Source: an uncultured Bacteroidales bacterium
Lineage (GTDB): Bacteria; Bacteroidota; Bacteroidia; Bacteroidales; UBA11471
NCBI GenBank assembly: GCA_947593515.1
Contig: CANQDQ010000002.1
Location: forward strand, 1-64,000
Length of the DNA stretch: 64,000 nt
Direction of reading: 5' to 3'
Shown: piece by piece, positions 23,779-33,230 of the stretch
Layout of the letters: every line of letters starts with the position of its first letter
Position numbering within the stretch: position 1 is the first letter of the stretch
Program-made: the position numbers and the translations under genes
Notes under the pieces: model-generated
The model's database searches: none
What the model saw: only the letters and a program-made list of their open reading frames with translations
Told to the model about the DNA's origin: nothing

Positions 23779-25239
23779 TTACAGAAATTTGCGCAGGCGG
23801 GCAACCGGAATGCCGAGCTGTTCGCGATACTTCGCCACCGTGCGGCGGGCTATGGCGTAGCCCTTTTCGCGCAGCAGTTCGCACAGCCGGTCGTCGGTGA
23901 GGGGCGACTGTTTGTCTTCGCCCTCGATGCTCTCTTTCAGAATCTTTTTTATTTCCCGTGTCGAAAATTCGTCGCCGGCATCGTTCTGCATCGATTCGGA
24001 GAAAAAATATTTCAACGGGTAGATTCCGAAAGCGGTTTGTACATATTTGTTGCTCGTGGCGCGCGATATGGTCGATATGTCGTATCCCGTGCGCTCGGCG
24101 ATGTCGCGCAGAATCATGGGGCGCAGCCGGCTTTCGTCGCCCGAGAGAAAGAAATCGCGCTGACGTTCGAGTATGGCTTGCATCGTTGCCGAGAGCGTTT
24201 GCTGCCGCTGTTGCACGGCGTTGATGAACGATTGGGCGGCATCGATTTTCTGTTTGATGAACAGGAGGGCGTCGCGGCGTTCGGTTGTCCGGTTGGCTTT
24301 GTTGCCCGTGTAGTCTGCCAGCATCTCGTTGTAGCTGCGGCTGATGCGCAGTGCCGGAATGTGGCTGTTGTTGAGGCTGAGCGTCAGTTCGCCGTCGTTT
24401 TCATCGACGAAGAAATCGGGACTGATGCGATTCATGTTCTCCGCGAAAGCGTCGTTCCAACTGCTTCCGGGTTTGGGATTGAGTTGTGCAATCTCCTGTA
24501 TGGCAGCTTTCAATGCATCTTCACCGATGCCGAATTGGCGGGCTATTTTTTCGTAATGGCGTTTGCCGAATGCGTCGAAAGCCTTGTCGATGATATCGTA
24601 TGCCAGCCGTACGGCGTCGGTGCCGCGCTTGCGTTCCAGTTGCAGCAGCAGGCACTCTTGCAGATTCGATGCGCCCACGCCGGCGGGGTCGAAATCCTGT
24701 ATGATTTGCAGCAGCTCCTGCAATTTTTCGACCGGTGTTTCCGTGCCGGTCTGGAACAGCAGGTCGTCGGCTATCGCCGGCAGGGTGCGTTGCAGGTAGC
24801 CGTTGTCGTCGATGTTGCCGATGATGTACTCGGCAATCTTTCGGTCGTCTTCCAAAATATCCCGCAGTTGCAGCTGTTCCGTCAGATGTTCGTGGAAACT
24901 CGTTCCGCCGGCGAAAGGTATGTCGTCGTGCGGGCGGTTCTCGCCGCCGGAGTCGCGGTCGAGGTAAGCCGGCATATCGTCTTCGTTTCGGTAGTCGCCC
25001 ATCAGCAGCTCTTCCGCGCTCTCCTCGCCGCCGGCGGTCTCGTCGGCATCGGGCGAAGTTTCGGCAGCGTTGTCGGCAGTGGCGAAGTCTTCGGCTTCTT
25101 CGAGCGCGGGGTTGTCGATAAGCTCCTGCTTTATCTGTTCTTCAAGCTCTATTTCAGACAGTTCGATAAGTCGTATCGCCTGTATTTGTTGAGGCGACAG
25201 CGTTTGTCGTTGTTGCAGTTTCTGTTCCTGTCTGAGCAT
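23779..25239 (-). CDS. rpoN: RNA polymerase sigma-54 factor
   Basis: A 486-residue sigma-54. The N-terminal glutamine-rich region I (LRQEQKLQQRQTLSPQQIQA) interacts with enhancer-binding activators. An acidic region II (about 55-100) follows, then the core-binding domain and the helix-turn-helix. The RpoN box ARRTVAKYREQLGIP near the C-terminus recognises the -24 element. The gene should direct activator-dependent promoters; no activator gene is in this window. It is the first clear member of a unit with the membrane protein and purE. Confidence 0.97.
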   Translation of the reverse strand: MLRQEQKLQQRQTLSPQQIQAIRLIELSEIELEEQIKQELIDNPALEEAEDFATADNAAETSPDADETAGGEESAEELLMGDYRNEDDMPAYLDRDSGGENRPHDDIPFAGGTSFHEHLTEQLQLRDILEDDRKIAEYIIGNIDDNGYLQRTLPAIADDLLFQTGTETPVEKLQELLQIIQDFDPAGVGASNLQECLLLQLERKRGTDAVRLAYDIIDKAFDAFGKRHYEKIARQFGIGEDALKAAIQEIAQLNPKPGSSWNDAFAENMNRISPDFFVDENDGELTLSLNNSHIPALRISRSYNEMLADYTGNKANRTTERRDALLFIKQKIDAAQSFINAVQQRQQTLSATMQAILERQRDFFLSGDESRLRPMILRDIAERTGYDISTISRATSNKYVQTAFGIYPLKYFFSESMQNDAGDEFSTREIKKILKESIEGEDKQSPLTDDRLCELLREKGYAIARRTVAKYREQLGIPVARLRKFL

Positions 25240-25286
25240 GGCGGCATGAAAAATTTTCAGTAACGAAGGTACGGCATTTTCTTCGA

Positions 25287-25916
25287 TTACGCCAACAATT
25301 CGAGAATCTTTTTCCGCAAATCTTCTTCGGGACCTATCAGGCAGGTATGGAATCCCACCTGTTTGGCGCCTTCGATGTTGGCTTCCAAGTCGTCGAAGAA
25401 AAAGCTGCGGGCAGGCGATTCGCCGCAGTCGTCGAGCACTTTTCGGTAGAACGATTCATGCGGTTTGCGCGTGTGCAGCTCTTGGGAGAGGTAGAGCTTG
25501 TCGAAATAATCGTCGACCGTCAGCCCCTCGTCGCGGAACACCGCTTCGCGCGTGTAGTCGAAGTGCGGAGCGTTGGTGTTGCTCACCATATAGATGCGGT
25601 AATGACTGCGCAGTTCCCGCAGCAGTTGCAGTTTGGGCAGCGGCACGGTGCCGATAATCAGGTTCCATGCGCGGAGCATCTCGGTGTCGGTTGCAGTGAA
25701 GTGCATGAATCGGCGCAGCGTAGCGAAAAATTCGCCGGTGGTTATCAACCCCTTTTCGAGCCGGTCGAACTCCTCGTTGAATGCCCCGCTGCGAAACAGC
25801 GTTTCCTGCGAAGCGTCGGCGCCCAACCGCTTGAAAGCCTCGATACAATGGTCGAAGTGCAGCGTGAGCAGCACGCCGCCGAAATCGAAAAACAGAGCGT
25901 CTATATCGGTTCTCAT
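25287..25916 (-). CDS. HAD-superfamily hydrolase
   Basis: A 209-residue HAD enzyme of subfamily IA. Motif I is FFDFGGVLL, in which the first Asp is the nucleophile (DxGGVL form). A helical cap (about 20-85), motif II in MVSNTN, and motif IV in FFFDDLEANIEGA follow. The start at 25916 places motif I near the N-terminus as expected. The form resembles YihX-like sugar-phosphate phosphatases, but substrate cannot be inferred. It is 13 bp downstream of the nucleoside kinase gene. Confidence 0.88.
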   Translation of the reverse strand: MRTDIDALFFDFGGVLLTLHFDHCIEAFKRLGADASQETLFRSGAFNEEFDRLEKGLITTGEFFATLRRFMHFTATDTEMLRAWNLIIGTVPLPKLQLLRELRSHYRIYMVSNTNAPHFDYTREAVFRDEGLTVDDYFDKLYLSQELHTRKPHESFYRKVLDDCGESPARSFFFDDLEANIEGAKQVGFHTCLIGPEEDLRKKILELLA

Positions 25917-25929
25917 ATTATATAGGTGT

Positions 25930-27609
25930 CTAATAGATGAAACTGCTGCCGCCGAGAAACTCGCGCAGCAGCGACGTGGCGGGAATCTCTTTTTCGTCGA
26001 GCGGCAGGAAGTAGTAAAGCTGTTGCAGCAGATGCCGCGCCGTGTCGTATTCGGGGCAGCTTTCGGGAACAGCCAGCAGCGTCGGCACGGCTTGCTGTTT
26101 GATGACTGCCAGCTCGAAAAGCAGCGACGAATTGAACATGGCATCGGCATTTTCCTGATAGGGGAAAATCCATTTTTCCTCGCCCCGCCGCACGCTCGCC
26201 CAGCGGGCTATGGTCTTTTGCGCTGACGTGCCCCGATACTTTTCGTCGCGAATGATGCGGCGCAGCAGGCGGTTGTCGGCAGTGGGAATCCAGCTGTGGT
26301 CGTCGATGGACAGCGTGGTGAGCGCCGACACGTAGATGCAGAATTTCTGGCGCGGGTCGATGTGCGGCGTCAGCTCGGGATTCAATGCGTGAATGCCCTC
26401 CATCACCAGCACGTCCGACTCTTTCAGTTGCAGCGTATTGCCGCGATACTCCTTGCTGCCCGTCTCGAAATTGTAGGTCGGCATTTTCACCTCTTTTCCG
26501 GCGAGCAGGTCGTTGAGGTCTCGGTTGAACAGTTCGAGGTCTAATGCATAGAGCGATTCGTAATCGTATTCCCCGTGCTCGTCGAGCGGCGTCTGTTCCC
26601 GTTCCACGAAATAGTTGTCGAGCGAAATGACGATGGGGCGCAGCAGGTTGGTCATGAGTTGTATCGAGAGCCGTTTCGAGAATGTCGTTTTACCCGACGA
26701 CGACGGACCCGATATGAGAATGATGCGGGCGCCGCCCTCCCGACTGTTGTGGCGGGCGGTTATGCGGTCGGCGATGCGCGAAATCTGTTTCTCGTGCAGC
26801 GCCTCCGTAACCTTGATGAGGTCGCTCGAATGGCGGTTGCGTATGGCGCGGTTCATGTCGCCCACGTTGTTCATGCCCACGATTTTGTTTACGTCGATAT
26901 ACTCCTTGAAGGCGTTGAACATTTTGTCCTGCCGTATGACCGGGCGCACCTCGTCGGGATTCTCTTGTTGCGGCGGCAGCAGCAGCATGCCGTCGTGGTA
27001 CTTTATCAGGTCGAACACCCGCAGGTAGCCCGTCGAAGGCACTAAACAGTCGTAATACATATCATATATGTCGCCCAACTTGTAATAGGTTTCGTACAGC
27101 GGGTGCCGCGTTTCGAGTAGGGCGACTTTATCGTCCATTCCCTGTTTCCGGAATCGTTCCATAGCAATTTCGGCAGTCGTTTCCACGCGCTCGAAAGGAA
27201 TGTCCTGCGCTACGATTTCGTTCATGCGCTTTTTCAACAGCTCCACCGTTTCTTTGGTGATTTCCTCCCGCCGGTTCAGGCAGCAGAAATAGCCGTTCGA
27301 TACCGAGTGCTCAATGCGCAGGCGCGTACCTTCGGGCAGCACGTCGCACACCGCTTTATATAATACGAAACTCAACGAGCGGATATAAGAGCGTGTGCCC
27401 CGTGTGTGCGTGATGTCGAGAAACAGAATCTGTTTCGGATTATACACGCGGTACGACAGGTCTTGCGTTTCGTTGTTCACCTGCGCGCACACGACGTCGT
27501 GCGGCAGCTTCAACCCCGACGCTTCGTATATCTCCTGCAACGAGGAGCCTTCTTCGACCAAAAATGTTTTGCCGTTGTTCAGGCAGTTGATTTCCACTTG
27601 TTTTTTCAT
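25930..27609 (-). CDS. Nucleoside kinase with ThrRS-like N-terminal half
   Basis: A 559-residue two-part protein. Residues 1-60 resemble a TGS domain, and about 65-250 resemble the second additional domain of threonyl-tRNA synthetase (SVSNGYFCCL region). The C-terminal half is a uridine-kinase-type P-loop enzyme, with Walker A GPSSSGKTTFSKRL near 286-299, SLDNYFVER, and VMEGIHALNP. It probably phosphorylates a nucleoside such as uridine, cytidine or an analogue. The role of the ThrRS-like part is unknown. This fusion recurs in Bacteroidota and Firmicutes. Confidence 0.88.
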   Translation of the reverse strand: MKKQVEINCLNNGKTFLVEEGSSLQEIYEASGLKLPHDVVCAQVNNETQDLSYRVYNPKQILFLDITHTRGTRSYIRSLSFVLYKAVCDVLPEGTRLRIEHSVSNGYFCCLNRREEITKETVELLKKRMNEIVAQDIPFERVETTAEIAMERFRKQGMDDKVALLETRHPLYETYYKLGDIYDMYYDCLVPSTGYLRVFDLIKYHDGMLLLPPQQENPDEVRPVIRQDKMFNAFKEYIDVNKIVGMNNVGDMNRAIRNRHSSDLIKVTEALHEKQISRIADRITARHNSREGGARIILISGPSSSGKTTFSKRLSIQLMTNLLRPIVISLDNYFVEREQTPLDEHGEYDYESLYALDLELFNRDLNDLLAGKEVKMPTYNFETGSKEYRGNTLQLKESDVLVMEGIHALNPELTPHIDPRQKFCIYVSALTTLSIDDHSWIPTADNRLLRRIIRDEKYRGTSAQKTIARWASVRRGEEKWIFPYQENADAMFNSSLLFELAVIKQQAVPTLLAVPESCPEYDTARHLLQQLYYFLPLDEKEIPATSLLREFLGGSSFIY

Positions 27610-27682
27610 ATTCCGTTTTTATGAAAACATTATCCGGTATCCGAATGTTGATTATCTGTTAATAAAAAATACAACGAAACAC

Positions 27683-27712
27683 TTGTACCGGCTGTTTATT
27701 TTTTTACTTTTG
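27683..27712 (+). promoter_or_regulatory. Promoter of the phosphate cotransporter gene
   Basis: TTG (27683-27685), 19 nt, TACTTTTG (27705-27712): a full match to the Bacteroidetes consensus, 77 bp before the ATG. Confidence 0.8.
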
Positions 27713-27789
27713 CATCGAAATATCTCGAAACAGGAAGCTAAGATACGAAATAATTCCCGATAAAGCAACGCTAAACCTAAATAACGACG

Positions 27790-29607
27790 ATGAATTACAC
27801 ATTTTTGGACTTTTTGATTCTCATAGGCTCGTTGGGAATGTTCCTTTACGGAATGAAAGTCATGAGCGAGGGTTTGCAAAAAGTTGCCGGCGACCGCCTG
27901 CGGAGTTTCTTTTCCGTCATGACGAAAAATCCGCTGACGGGAGTATTCACGGGAATCCTCATTACAGCGTTGATACAGTCGTCGTCGGCCACGACGGTGA
28001 TGGTCGTGAGTTTCGTCAATGCCGGTCTGCTTTCGCTGGCGCAGTCTATCAGTGTCATCATGGGTGCCAATGTGGGTACCACCGCCACGGCGTGGATTAT
28101 CACCCTGTTCGGTTTCAAAGTCGAAATATCGCTCTATGCCCTGCCGTTGATAGGCATCGCCATTCCGTTGATTTTCTCCAAAAACAACAAACGCAAGTCG
28201 TGGGGCGAATTTATAGTGGGCTTCGCCCTTCTTTTCATGGGGCTCGACTACCTCAACCGTTCTGTGCCCGACCTGCAAAGCAATCCCGACCTTTTCAACT
28301 TCCTCACCCGCTACGCCAGCATGGGTGTGCGCTCCATATTCATATTCATGGTGGTGGGTATCGTCGTAACGCTCATTGTGCAGTCGTCGAGCGTAACGTT
28401 TGCCATTACGCTGATCATGTGCAGCAAGGGATGGATTTCGTTCGACATAGCCTGCGCCATCATACTTGGCGGTAACATCGGTACCACCATCACTCCGCTG
28501 ATGGCGTCGATAGGAGCCAACGTCGCCGCGCGTCGGGCAGCCTTGGCGCATCTGTTGTTCAACCTGTTCGGCGCCGTGTGGCTGATGTGCGTGTTCTATC
28601 CCTTCGTCGATCTTTCGGCGTGGCTCACCGGCGTGGTAGGGCAGGGCGACCCCGATACGCTCTACCGCTATACCGAAACCCTCGAACAGACCTCGCCTGA
28701 ACTTATCAACCAACTCAATAACGGACTGTTGTCGCCCGACTCCCCCGAAATGCGGAATTTCCTTTCCATGCAGCTGGCGGTATCGTTCGGGCTTTCCATA
28801 TTCCACACCCTCTACAACCTGATAAACCTCTCTATCATGATATGGTTTGTCAAGGTGTATGTGAAGATACTTACCTCCCTCGTCAAAGTCAAGAACAAAG
28901 AAGACGAAGGCTTCCAGCTCAAATTCATCAGTCGCGGGCTGCTCTCCACGTCGGAGCTGTCGCTCTTGCAGGCACGCAAGGAAATCGCCCTGTATGCCGA
29001 GCGCACGAGCCGTATGTATGAAATGGTACACTCGCTCCTCCACGAAAAAGAGGGTTCGGAGGCTTACACCAAAATATACAACCGCATAGAAAAATACGAA
29101 ATGACCTGCGACCGCATAGAAATTGAAATTGCCGACTATCTGGCAAAAGTTTCCGACGGTCGCCTCAGTCAAATCGGTAAACGTCAAATCAGCGCCATGC
29201 TCACCATGACTTCCGAGATAGAGAGCATCGGCGACTGCTGTTACAACATGGCGCGCACCTTGCAGCGCAAGAGCGACGCCTCTATCGACTTCAATGACCA
29301 GATTGTCGAAAACATCGACCACATGGTCAATCTCGTGAACGACGCTTTGGCAAATATGGTGTCGGCGCTCGACCGCATCGAAGTGAGCGATGCCGAAATG
29401 AATGCGGCTTACGGAAAAGAGGTCGAGATAAACAACTTCCGCAACCACATGCGTTCTATCAACATTCAGAACATCAATGAGAAACGCTACGATTACCAAG
29501 CCGGTATCTATTTCATGGATATGATTTCCGAGAGCGAAAAGTTGGGCGACTACGTAGTCAACGTGCTCGAAGCCGCCAAAGAACGCCGCCATGCCAATGT
29601 CGGGTAA
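27790..29607 (+). CDS. Na+/phosphate cotransporter (NptA/PNaS family) with PhoU-like domain
   Basis: A 605-residue inner-membrane protein. The N-terminal 390 residues hold two inverted repeats with the family signature ALIQSSSATTVMVVSFV (about 60-76) and LIVQSSSVTFAITLIM (about 197-212); the QSSS motifs line the transport site. The C-terminal 200 residues are helical, matching the PhoU-like domain seen in bacterial homologues. It should import phosphate with sodium, consistent with the sodium-extruding pump encoded at 4452. It stands alone behind its own promoter. Confidence 0.9.
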   Translation: MNYTFLDFLILIGSLGMFLYGMKVMSEGLQKVAGDRLRSFFSVMTKNPLTGVFTGILITALIQSSSATTVMVVSFVNAGLLSLAQSISVIMGANVGTTATAWIITLFGFKVEISLYALPLIGIAIPLIFSKNNKRKSWGEFIVGFALLFMGLDYLNRSVPDLQSNPDLFNFLTRYASMGVRSIFIFMVVGIVVTLIVQSSSVTFAITLIMCSKGWISFDIACAIILGGNIGTTITPLMASIGANVAARRAALAHLLFNLFGAVWLMCVFYPFVDLSAWLTGVVGQGDPDTLYRYTETLEQTSPELINQLNNGLLSPDSPEMRNFLSMQLAVSFGLSIFHTLYNLINLSIMIWFVKVYVKILTSLVKVKNKEDEGFQLKFISRGLLSTSELSLLQARKEIALYAERTSRMYEMVHSLLHEKEGSEAYTKIYNRIEKYEMTCDRIEIEIADYLAKVSDGRLSQIGKRQISAMLTMTSEIESIGDCCYNMARTLQRKSDASIDFNDQIVENIDHMVNLVNDALANMVSALDRIEVSDAEMNAAYGKEVEINNFRNHMRSINIQNINEKRYDYQAGIYFMDMISESEKLGDYVVNVLEAAKERRHANVG

Positions 29608-29643
29608 TAGCAACACAAAAAATTTCGAACTGAAATAGAAAAA

Positions 29644-30360
29644 ATGAATATCGCATTGATTATAGCCGGAGGCTCGGGAAACAGAATGGGGCAGGACATT
29701 CCGAAACAATTTATGTATATCGGCAACTGCCCCGTCATCATCAGAACCATGCTCGCTTTCGAACGAAATCCGAATATCGATGAAATTGCCGTTGTCTGCC
29801 TGCAAGGGTGGGAGACGGCATTGAGTTCATATGCCAATCAATACAATATAAAAAAATACAAATACACTTTTCAGGGAGGAAAGAACGGACAAGATTCCAT
29901 TCGCAACGGTGTGTACGGGCTTTTGGAAACCGGACACGACCGCGGCGACATCGTGCTTGTGCATGACGCTGTGCGTCCGCTCGTGTCGCAAGACATCATA
30001 TCCAACAATATTGCCGTGTGCAACAAATACGGAAATGCCATAACCGCCATAAAGTGCGCTGAAGCGATATTGGAAAGCGACGATATGCAGTCGTCCGAAG
30101 TAAGCATACCCCGCGATAAACTTTTCCGCACGCAAACCCCGCAGACCTTTCATTTGGGCGAATTGGCAGATGCCCATAAAGCCGCGTTGGAAAAAGGAAT
30201 CACTTCGTCGGTATCGTCGTGTACGATGATGATAGAACTCGACGGCAGGAAATTGTGGATTGTACGCGGCGAAGAGCGTAATATAAAATTGACAAATACC
30301 GAAGATATAAATCTGTATAAATCGTTGTTGCATACCGAAACCGAAGACTGGTTGAAATGA
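29644..30360 (+). CDS. CTP:polyol/erythritol phosphate cytidylyltransferase (IspD/TarI family)
   Basis: A 238-residue GT-A-like cytidylyltransferase. It shows IIAGGSGNRMGQDIPKQF at the nucleotide-binding N-terminus, VHDAVRPLVS in the middle and FRTQTPQTFHL toward the end. The family contains IspD (MEP pathway) and TarI-type enzymes making CDP-ribitol. The neighbours point to glycan use: an NDP-sugar epimerase overlapping by four bases, then LicD and a flippase. I therefore favour a CDP-alditol role, but IspD itself is not excluded from sequence alone. Confidence 0.8.
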   Translation: MNIALIIAGGSGNRMGQDIPKQFMYIGNCPVIIRTMLAFERNPNIDEIAVVCLQGWETALSSYANQYNIKKYKYTFQGGKNGQDSIRNGVYGLLETGHDRGDIVLVHDAVRPLVSQDIISNNIAVCNKYGNAITAIKCAEAILESDDMQSSEVSIPRDKLFRTQTPQTFHLGELADAHKAALEKGITSSVSSCTMMIELDGRKLWIVRGEERNIKLTNTEDINLYKSLLHTETEDWLK

Positions 30361-31352
30361 ATGAATCGGATTTGATCCCGCTGTCGGGGTGCCGCCTGTT
30401 GATAACAGGGGCAACCGGACTGATAGGTTCGGCGTTGGTCGAAACATTGATGCGGTATGCATGTGAAGGCGAATATTCCGTTTATGCGGTCGGACGGAAT
30501 GCAAGTCGGGCAAAACGGCTTTTTTCCGAATACGGAAAAGCCGCCAATTTCCATTTTCTGCATTGCGATATAACCGAAGATTTGCCGTTGGAAACAGAGT
30601 TTCATTATATCCTGCATCTGGCAGGAGGAGCTTCGCCGAATGTCATGACACGCACGCCGGTAGATGTCATGAAAGCCAATATCACGGGTACGGACAAACT
30701 CTTGAATTACGGCAGGACGCATGGCATGCGCCGTTTCCTCTTTGTTTCATCGGGCGAAATATATGGCGAAGGCGACGGGCGTGTGTTTACGGAATCGGAC
30801 AGCGGGTACGTAGACAGTATGCAGCCGCGCAGCTGCTACCCTTCGTCGAAGAGAGCGGCTGAAACGCTATGCGCCTCCTATGCCGCACAATACGGTGTCG
30901 ATGTGGTGGTCGCACGACCTTGTCATGTCTATGGCAGCGGCTTCACCGAAAACGATAATCGGGCGTATGCCCAATTTTTCAGAAATGTTCTTGCCGGCGA
31001 AGATATTGTGCTGAAAAGCGACGGAAGCCAATACCGTTCATGGCTCTATGTCGAAGATTGCGTGCGGGCGCTGCTCTGTATTTTGTTGAAAGGAAAAAGC
31101 GGAGAGGCATACAATGTTGCCGACGAAAATGCCTGCCTTACCATTCGTGAGTTAGCTGAAACGATAGCACGCGCCGCCGGTCGCAAAGTCGTCTTTGACC
31201 TACCCGCCTCCGGTGAAAGCTCCCAAGCGACGAAAATCACCAAAGCCGTTTTCTCTACCGACAAGTTGAGGCATCTGGGCTGGCAGCCGCAATACGGCAT
31301 ATCCGATGCCGTATTGCGCATTTTGGCGCAACTGTCAAGTGCGGGGAATTAG
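30357..31352 (+). CDS. NAD-dependent epimerase/dehydratase (extended SDR)
   Basis: A 331-residue extended short-chain dehydrogenase. The N-terminal Rossmann motif is ITGATGLIGSALV (GxxGxxG). The catalytic YxxxK is in SCYPSSKRAAE, with the Ser of FVSSGEIYG upstream. The C-terminal half binds the nucleotide-sugar. It is likely an NDP-sugar epimerase or dehydratase working with the overlapping cytidylyltransferase to make an activated precursor for a surface glycan. The stop abuts that of the convergent glycosyltransferase, one base apart. Confidence 0.88.
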   Translation: MNESDLIPLSGCRLLITGATGLIGSALVETLMRYACEGEYSVYAVGRNASRAKRLFSEYGKAANFHFLHCDITEDLPLETEFHYILHLAGGASPNVMTRTPVDVMKANITGTDKLLNYGRTHGMRRFLFVSSGEIYGEGDGRVFTESDSGYVDSMQPRSCYPSSKRAAETLCASYAAQYGVDVVVARPCHVYGSGFTENDNRAYAQFFRNVLAGEDIVLKSDGSQYRSWLYVEDCVRALLCILLKGKSGEAYNVADENACLTIRELAETIARAAGRKVVFDLPASGESSQATKITKAVFSTDKLRHLGWQPQYGISDAVLRILAQLSSAGN

Positions 31353-31353
31353 A

Positions 31354-32361
31354 TTAAATATCTTTTTTTCGCCATTTGAGGATTCTTCGTTTTATGGAGT
31401 GTCCGATGTTTTTGAAATTGCCGTAGCGCACATTCAGGTACAACTCTTCAAACGACCGCGCTATTTTTCGGTAGGGGTGTCCCCACCCGAGAATGCGGTA
31501 AACGTTTTTTATATGCTCTACATTTTCGATGACGTAGTGCGGGTGTTTCAGCGGAAATGTCATTTCATGCCGTTTCATGGTGTAGATACGGCGGAGCGCA
31601 CGCGGCTGGCTGTGTACCGAACCTGAAAAATGGGTGGAGTCCTCCGATATGCCCACGTTATTGATCATGTTGCGGGTCGGCATGATAGCAAGCCCCGAGT
31701 TGAACAACATCGACGACCAGAAGATGGTTTCATAGAAAGCCTTGTTCTGTTTGCGGTGAAATTCGCACATCACGATGAATGAGCTGCGGTATTTGCGGTC
31801 TTTGATAACCTCCGCCAGCTGTTTCCGGTCGAACGGATCGTCGAGAAAACTGTAGTGCTCGTCCCAAAGGTCGATGACGCGCCGCCAGCTTGCCCACCCC
31901 CAAATGGAAAAAAATCGGGTGAAAAAATAGTCGTAAGGAACATCGCTGACTTCCTCGTGATTGAAACCGGAAATCATCCATACGCGCGGGTCGTTTTCGT
32001 ATTTGTCGAGCATCTCTTTGCAAAATTGGAAAAAGGAGAGTGCCGGCACGTCGTCGTCTTCGAGCACGATGCACTTGTCGGTCTGTGAGAATGCCCATTT
32101 TTGGGAAATGTATTCGGACGGGTCGCACCCGAAATTCCGTTCCTGATACAGCCGGTGCACCTCGCATTCCCAGTCGATGTGCGAAACGATTTCCCGACAG
32201 GCTTCCATTAGGGGAATGTCCTGTTCGTTGCGGGCGCCGTCCTGATAGAGGAACAGCCGAGCCGGACGGGCTTTCTGTATTTGTGCGAACACTTGGGCAA
32301 GTGGGGTCGGGCGATTAAAAAACAGTACTAAGACCGATACATCTACAAGAGCCGGTTTCAT
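31354..32361 (-). CDS. GT-A-fold glycosyltransferase
   Basis: A 335-residue enzyme. The N-terminal VSVLVLFFNRP starts the GT-A sheet, and IVLEDDDVPALSFFQF contains the DxD-type metal-binding aspartates. FFSIWGWASWRRV is a conserved acceptor-side motif of this HlpA-like family in Bacteroidota polysaccharide loci. Donor and acceptor are unknown. It is translationally coupled to licD (ATG overlaps the licD stop) and converges with the epimerase. Confidence 0.85.
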   Translation of the reverse strand: MKPALVDVSVLVLFFNRPTPLAQVFAQIQKARPARLFLYQDGARNEQDIPLMEACREIVSHIDWECEVHRLYQERNFGCDPSEYISQKWAFSQTDKCIVLEDDDVPALSFFQFCKEMLDKYENDPRVWMISGFNHEEVSDVPYDYFFTRFFSIWGWASWRRVIDLWDEHYSFLDDPFDRKQLAEVIKDRKYRSSFIVMCEFHRKQNKAFYETIFWSSMLFNSGLAIMPTRNMINNVGISEDSTHFSGSVHSQPRALRRIYTMKRHEMTFPLKHPHYVIENVEHIKNVYRILGWGHPYRKIARSFEELYLNVRYGNFKNIGHSIKRRILKWRKKDI

Positions 32362-33170
32362 GACATTTTTATCAATTCGGGGTGAATGTACAAGGCATGG
32401 ATTATTCGCTGTTCTTCGGGCGGAATTTCCATGTAATTTATGTATATATCTTTTAGATATAAATCGGGATTGGCGGGCGCTTTGAACCGTTTGCCCTCGA
32501 ATGTGATTTCCGATAGCGGGAAAACCGATTCTCTCCTGTGCATGATGCCGTACCCGTTGTTGTGTATGATATTGGCTATATAAGTACCTTTTTTACAAAG
32601 CAGGCAAAGACATTGCCATACCAATCGAAGCATTCCGTATTGTGTGCCGAAAAAGAAAAATTCGGTAAAAGAGCGCAGCGAGTAATAGTGCTGACTATGT
32701 AGAATGCTGTAACTTTTCGACAGCCTTGTATGAATCATTTTCACCCATGAACGGCGAACGGTCGGGTAGTCTGTAAAGGGGAATATATCCACGTAGATGC
32801 CTTTTTGGTAATCGGCATTGAAAGAATCGCTCTTTTCGATGAAAAAGGAATTCAAGTCCCGGACTTTGGTAATCGGCTTTTTGTCCGAATCGGTTTGCGG
32901 CGTTTGCAAGAACAGATATTCCGGCAATTCCGCCGGAGCCACTTGTTTGAATTTTTCCAGCCCTGCACACGTCATGCCGATGTCTACATCGTCGTCCCAC
33001 GGTATGAATCCGCCGTGCCGTACCGCGCCTAATAGCGTTCCGCCGTCGAGCCAGTATTCTATATCGTGCTTTTCGCAGATGCGCACGATTTCTTCGAGAA
33101 TGGAAAGCTCTTTCAATTGGCAGAGCCGCAGCGTCTGTTTTTTATAGGTCTCTAAATACGGATTTTCCAT
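32358..33170 (-). CDS. LicD-family phosphotransferase
   Basis: A 270-residue LicD protein, which transfers phosphocholine or phospho-alditol groups from CDP donors to glycans. The signature YWLDGGTLLGAVRHGG, then PWDDDVDIGM, holds the catalytic aspartates. The start at 33170 is chosen because it follows a promoter by 15 bp and leaves MENPYLETYKKQ as the usual N-terminus. With the cytidylyltransferase across the way it could complete a CDP-alditol pathway. The next gene downstream, the glycosyltransferase, overlaps it. Confidence 0.92.
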   Translation of the reverse strand: MENPYLETYKKQTLRLCQLKELSILEEIVRICEKHDIEYWLDGGTLLGAVRHGGFIPWDDDVDIGMTCAGLEKFKQVAPAELPEYLFLQTPQTDSDKKPITKVRDLNSFFIEKSDSFNADYQKGIYVDIFPFTDYPTVRRSWVKMIHTRLSKSYSILHSQHYYSLRSFTEFFFFGTQYGMLRLVWQCLCLLCKKGTYIANIIHNNGYGIMHRRESVFPLSEITFEGKRFKAPANPDLYLKDIYINYMEIPPEEQRIIHALYIHPELIKMS

Positions 33171-33185
33171 TTCACCTGTTTTGTG

Positions 33186-33193
33186 CAAAAATA
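33186..33193 (-). promoter_or_regulatory. -7 element of licD
   Basis: TATTTTTG on the minus strand, 15 bp before the ATG, so the transcript has a very short leader. Possible TTG elements lie 17 or 22 nt further upstream. The sequence from here to the ATG closely copies that before the flippase gene (34683-34710). Confidence 0.65.
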
Positions 33194-33230
33194 ACAATTA
33201 ATTTCCAAAACAATGCAAGACGACAGGGAA

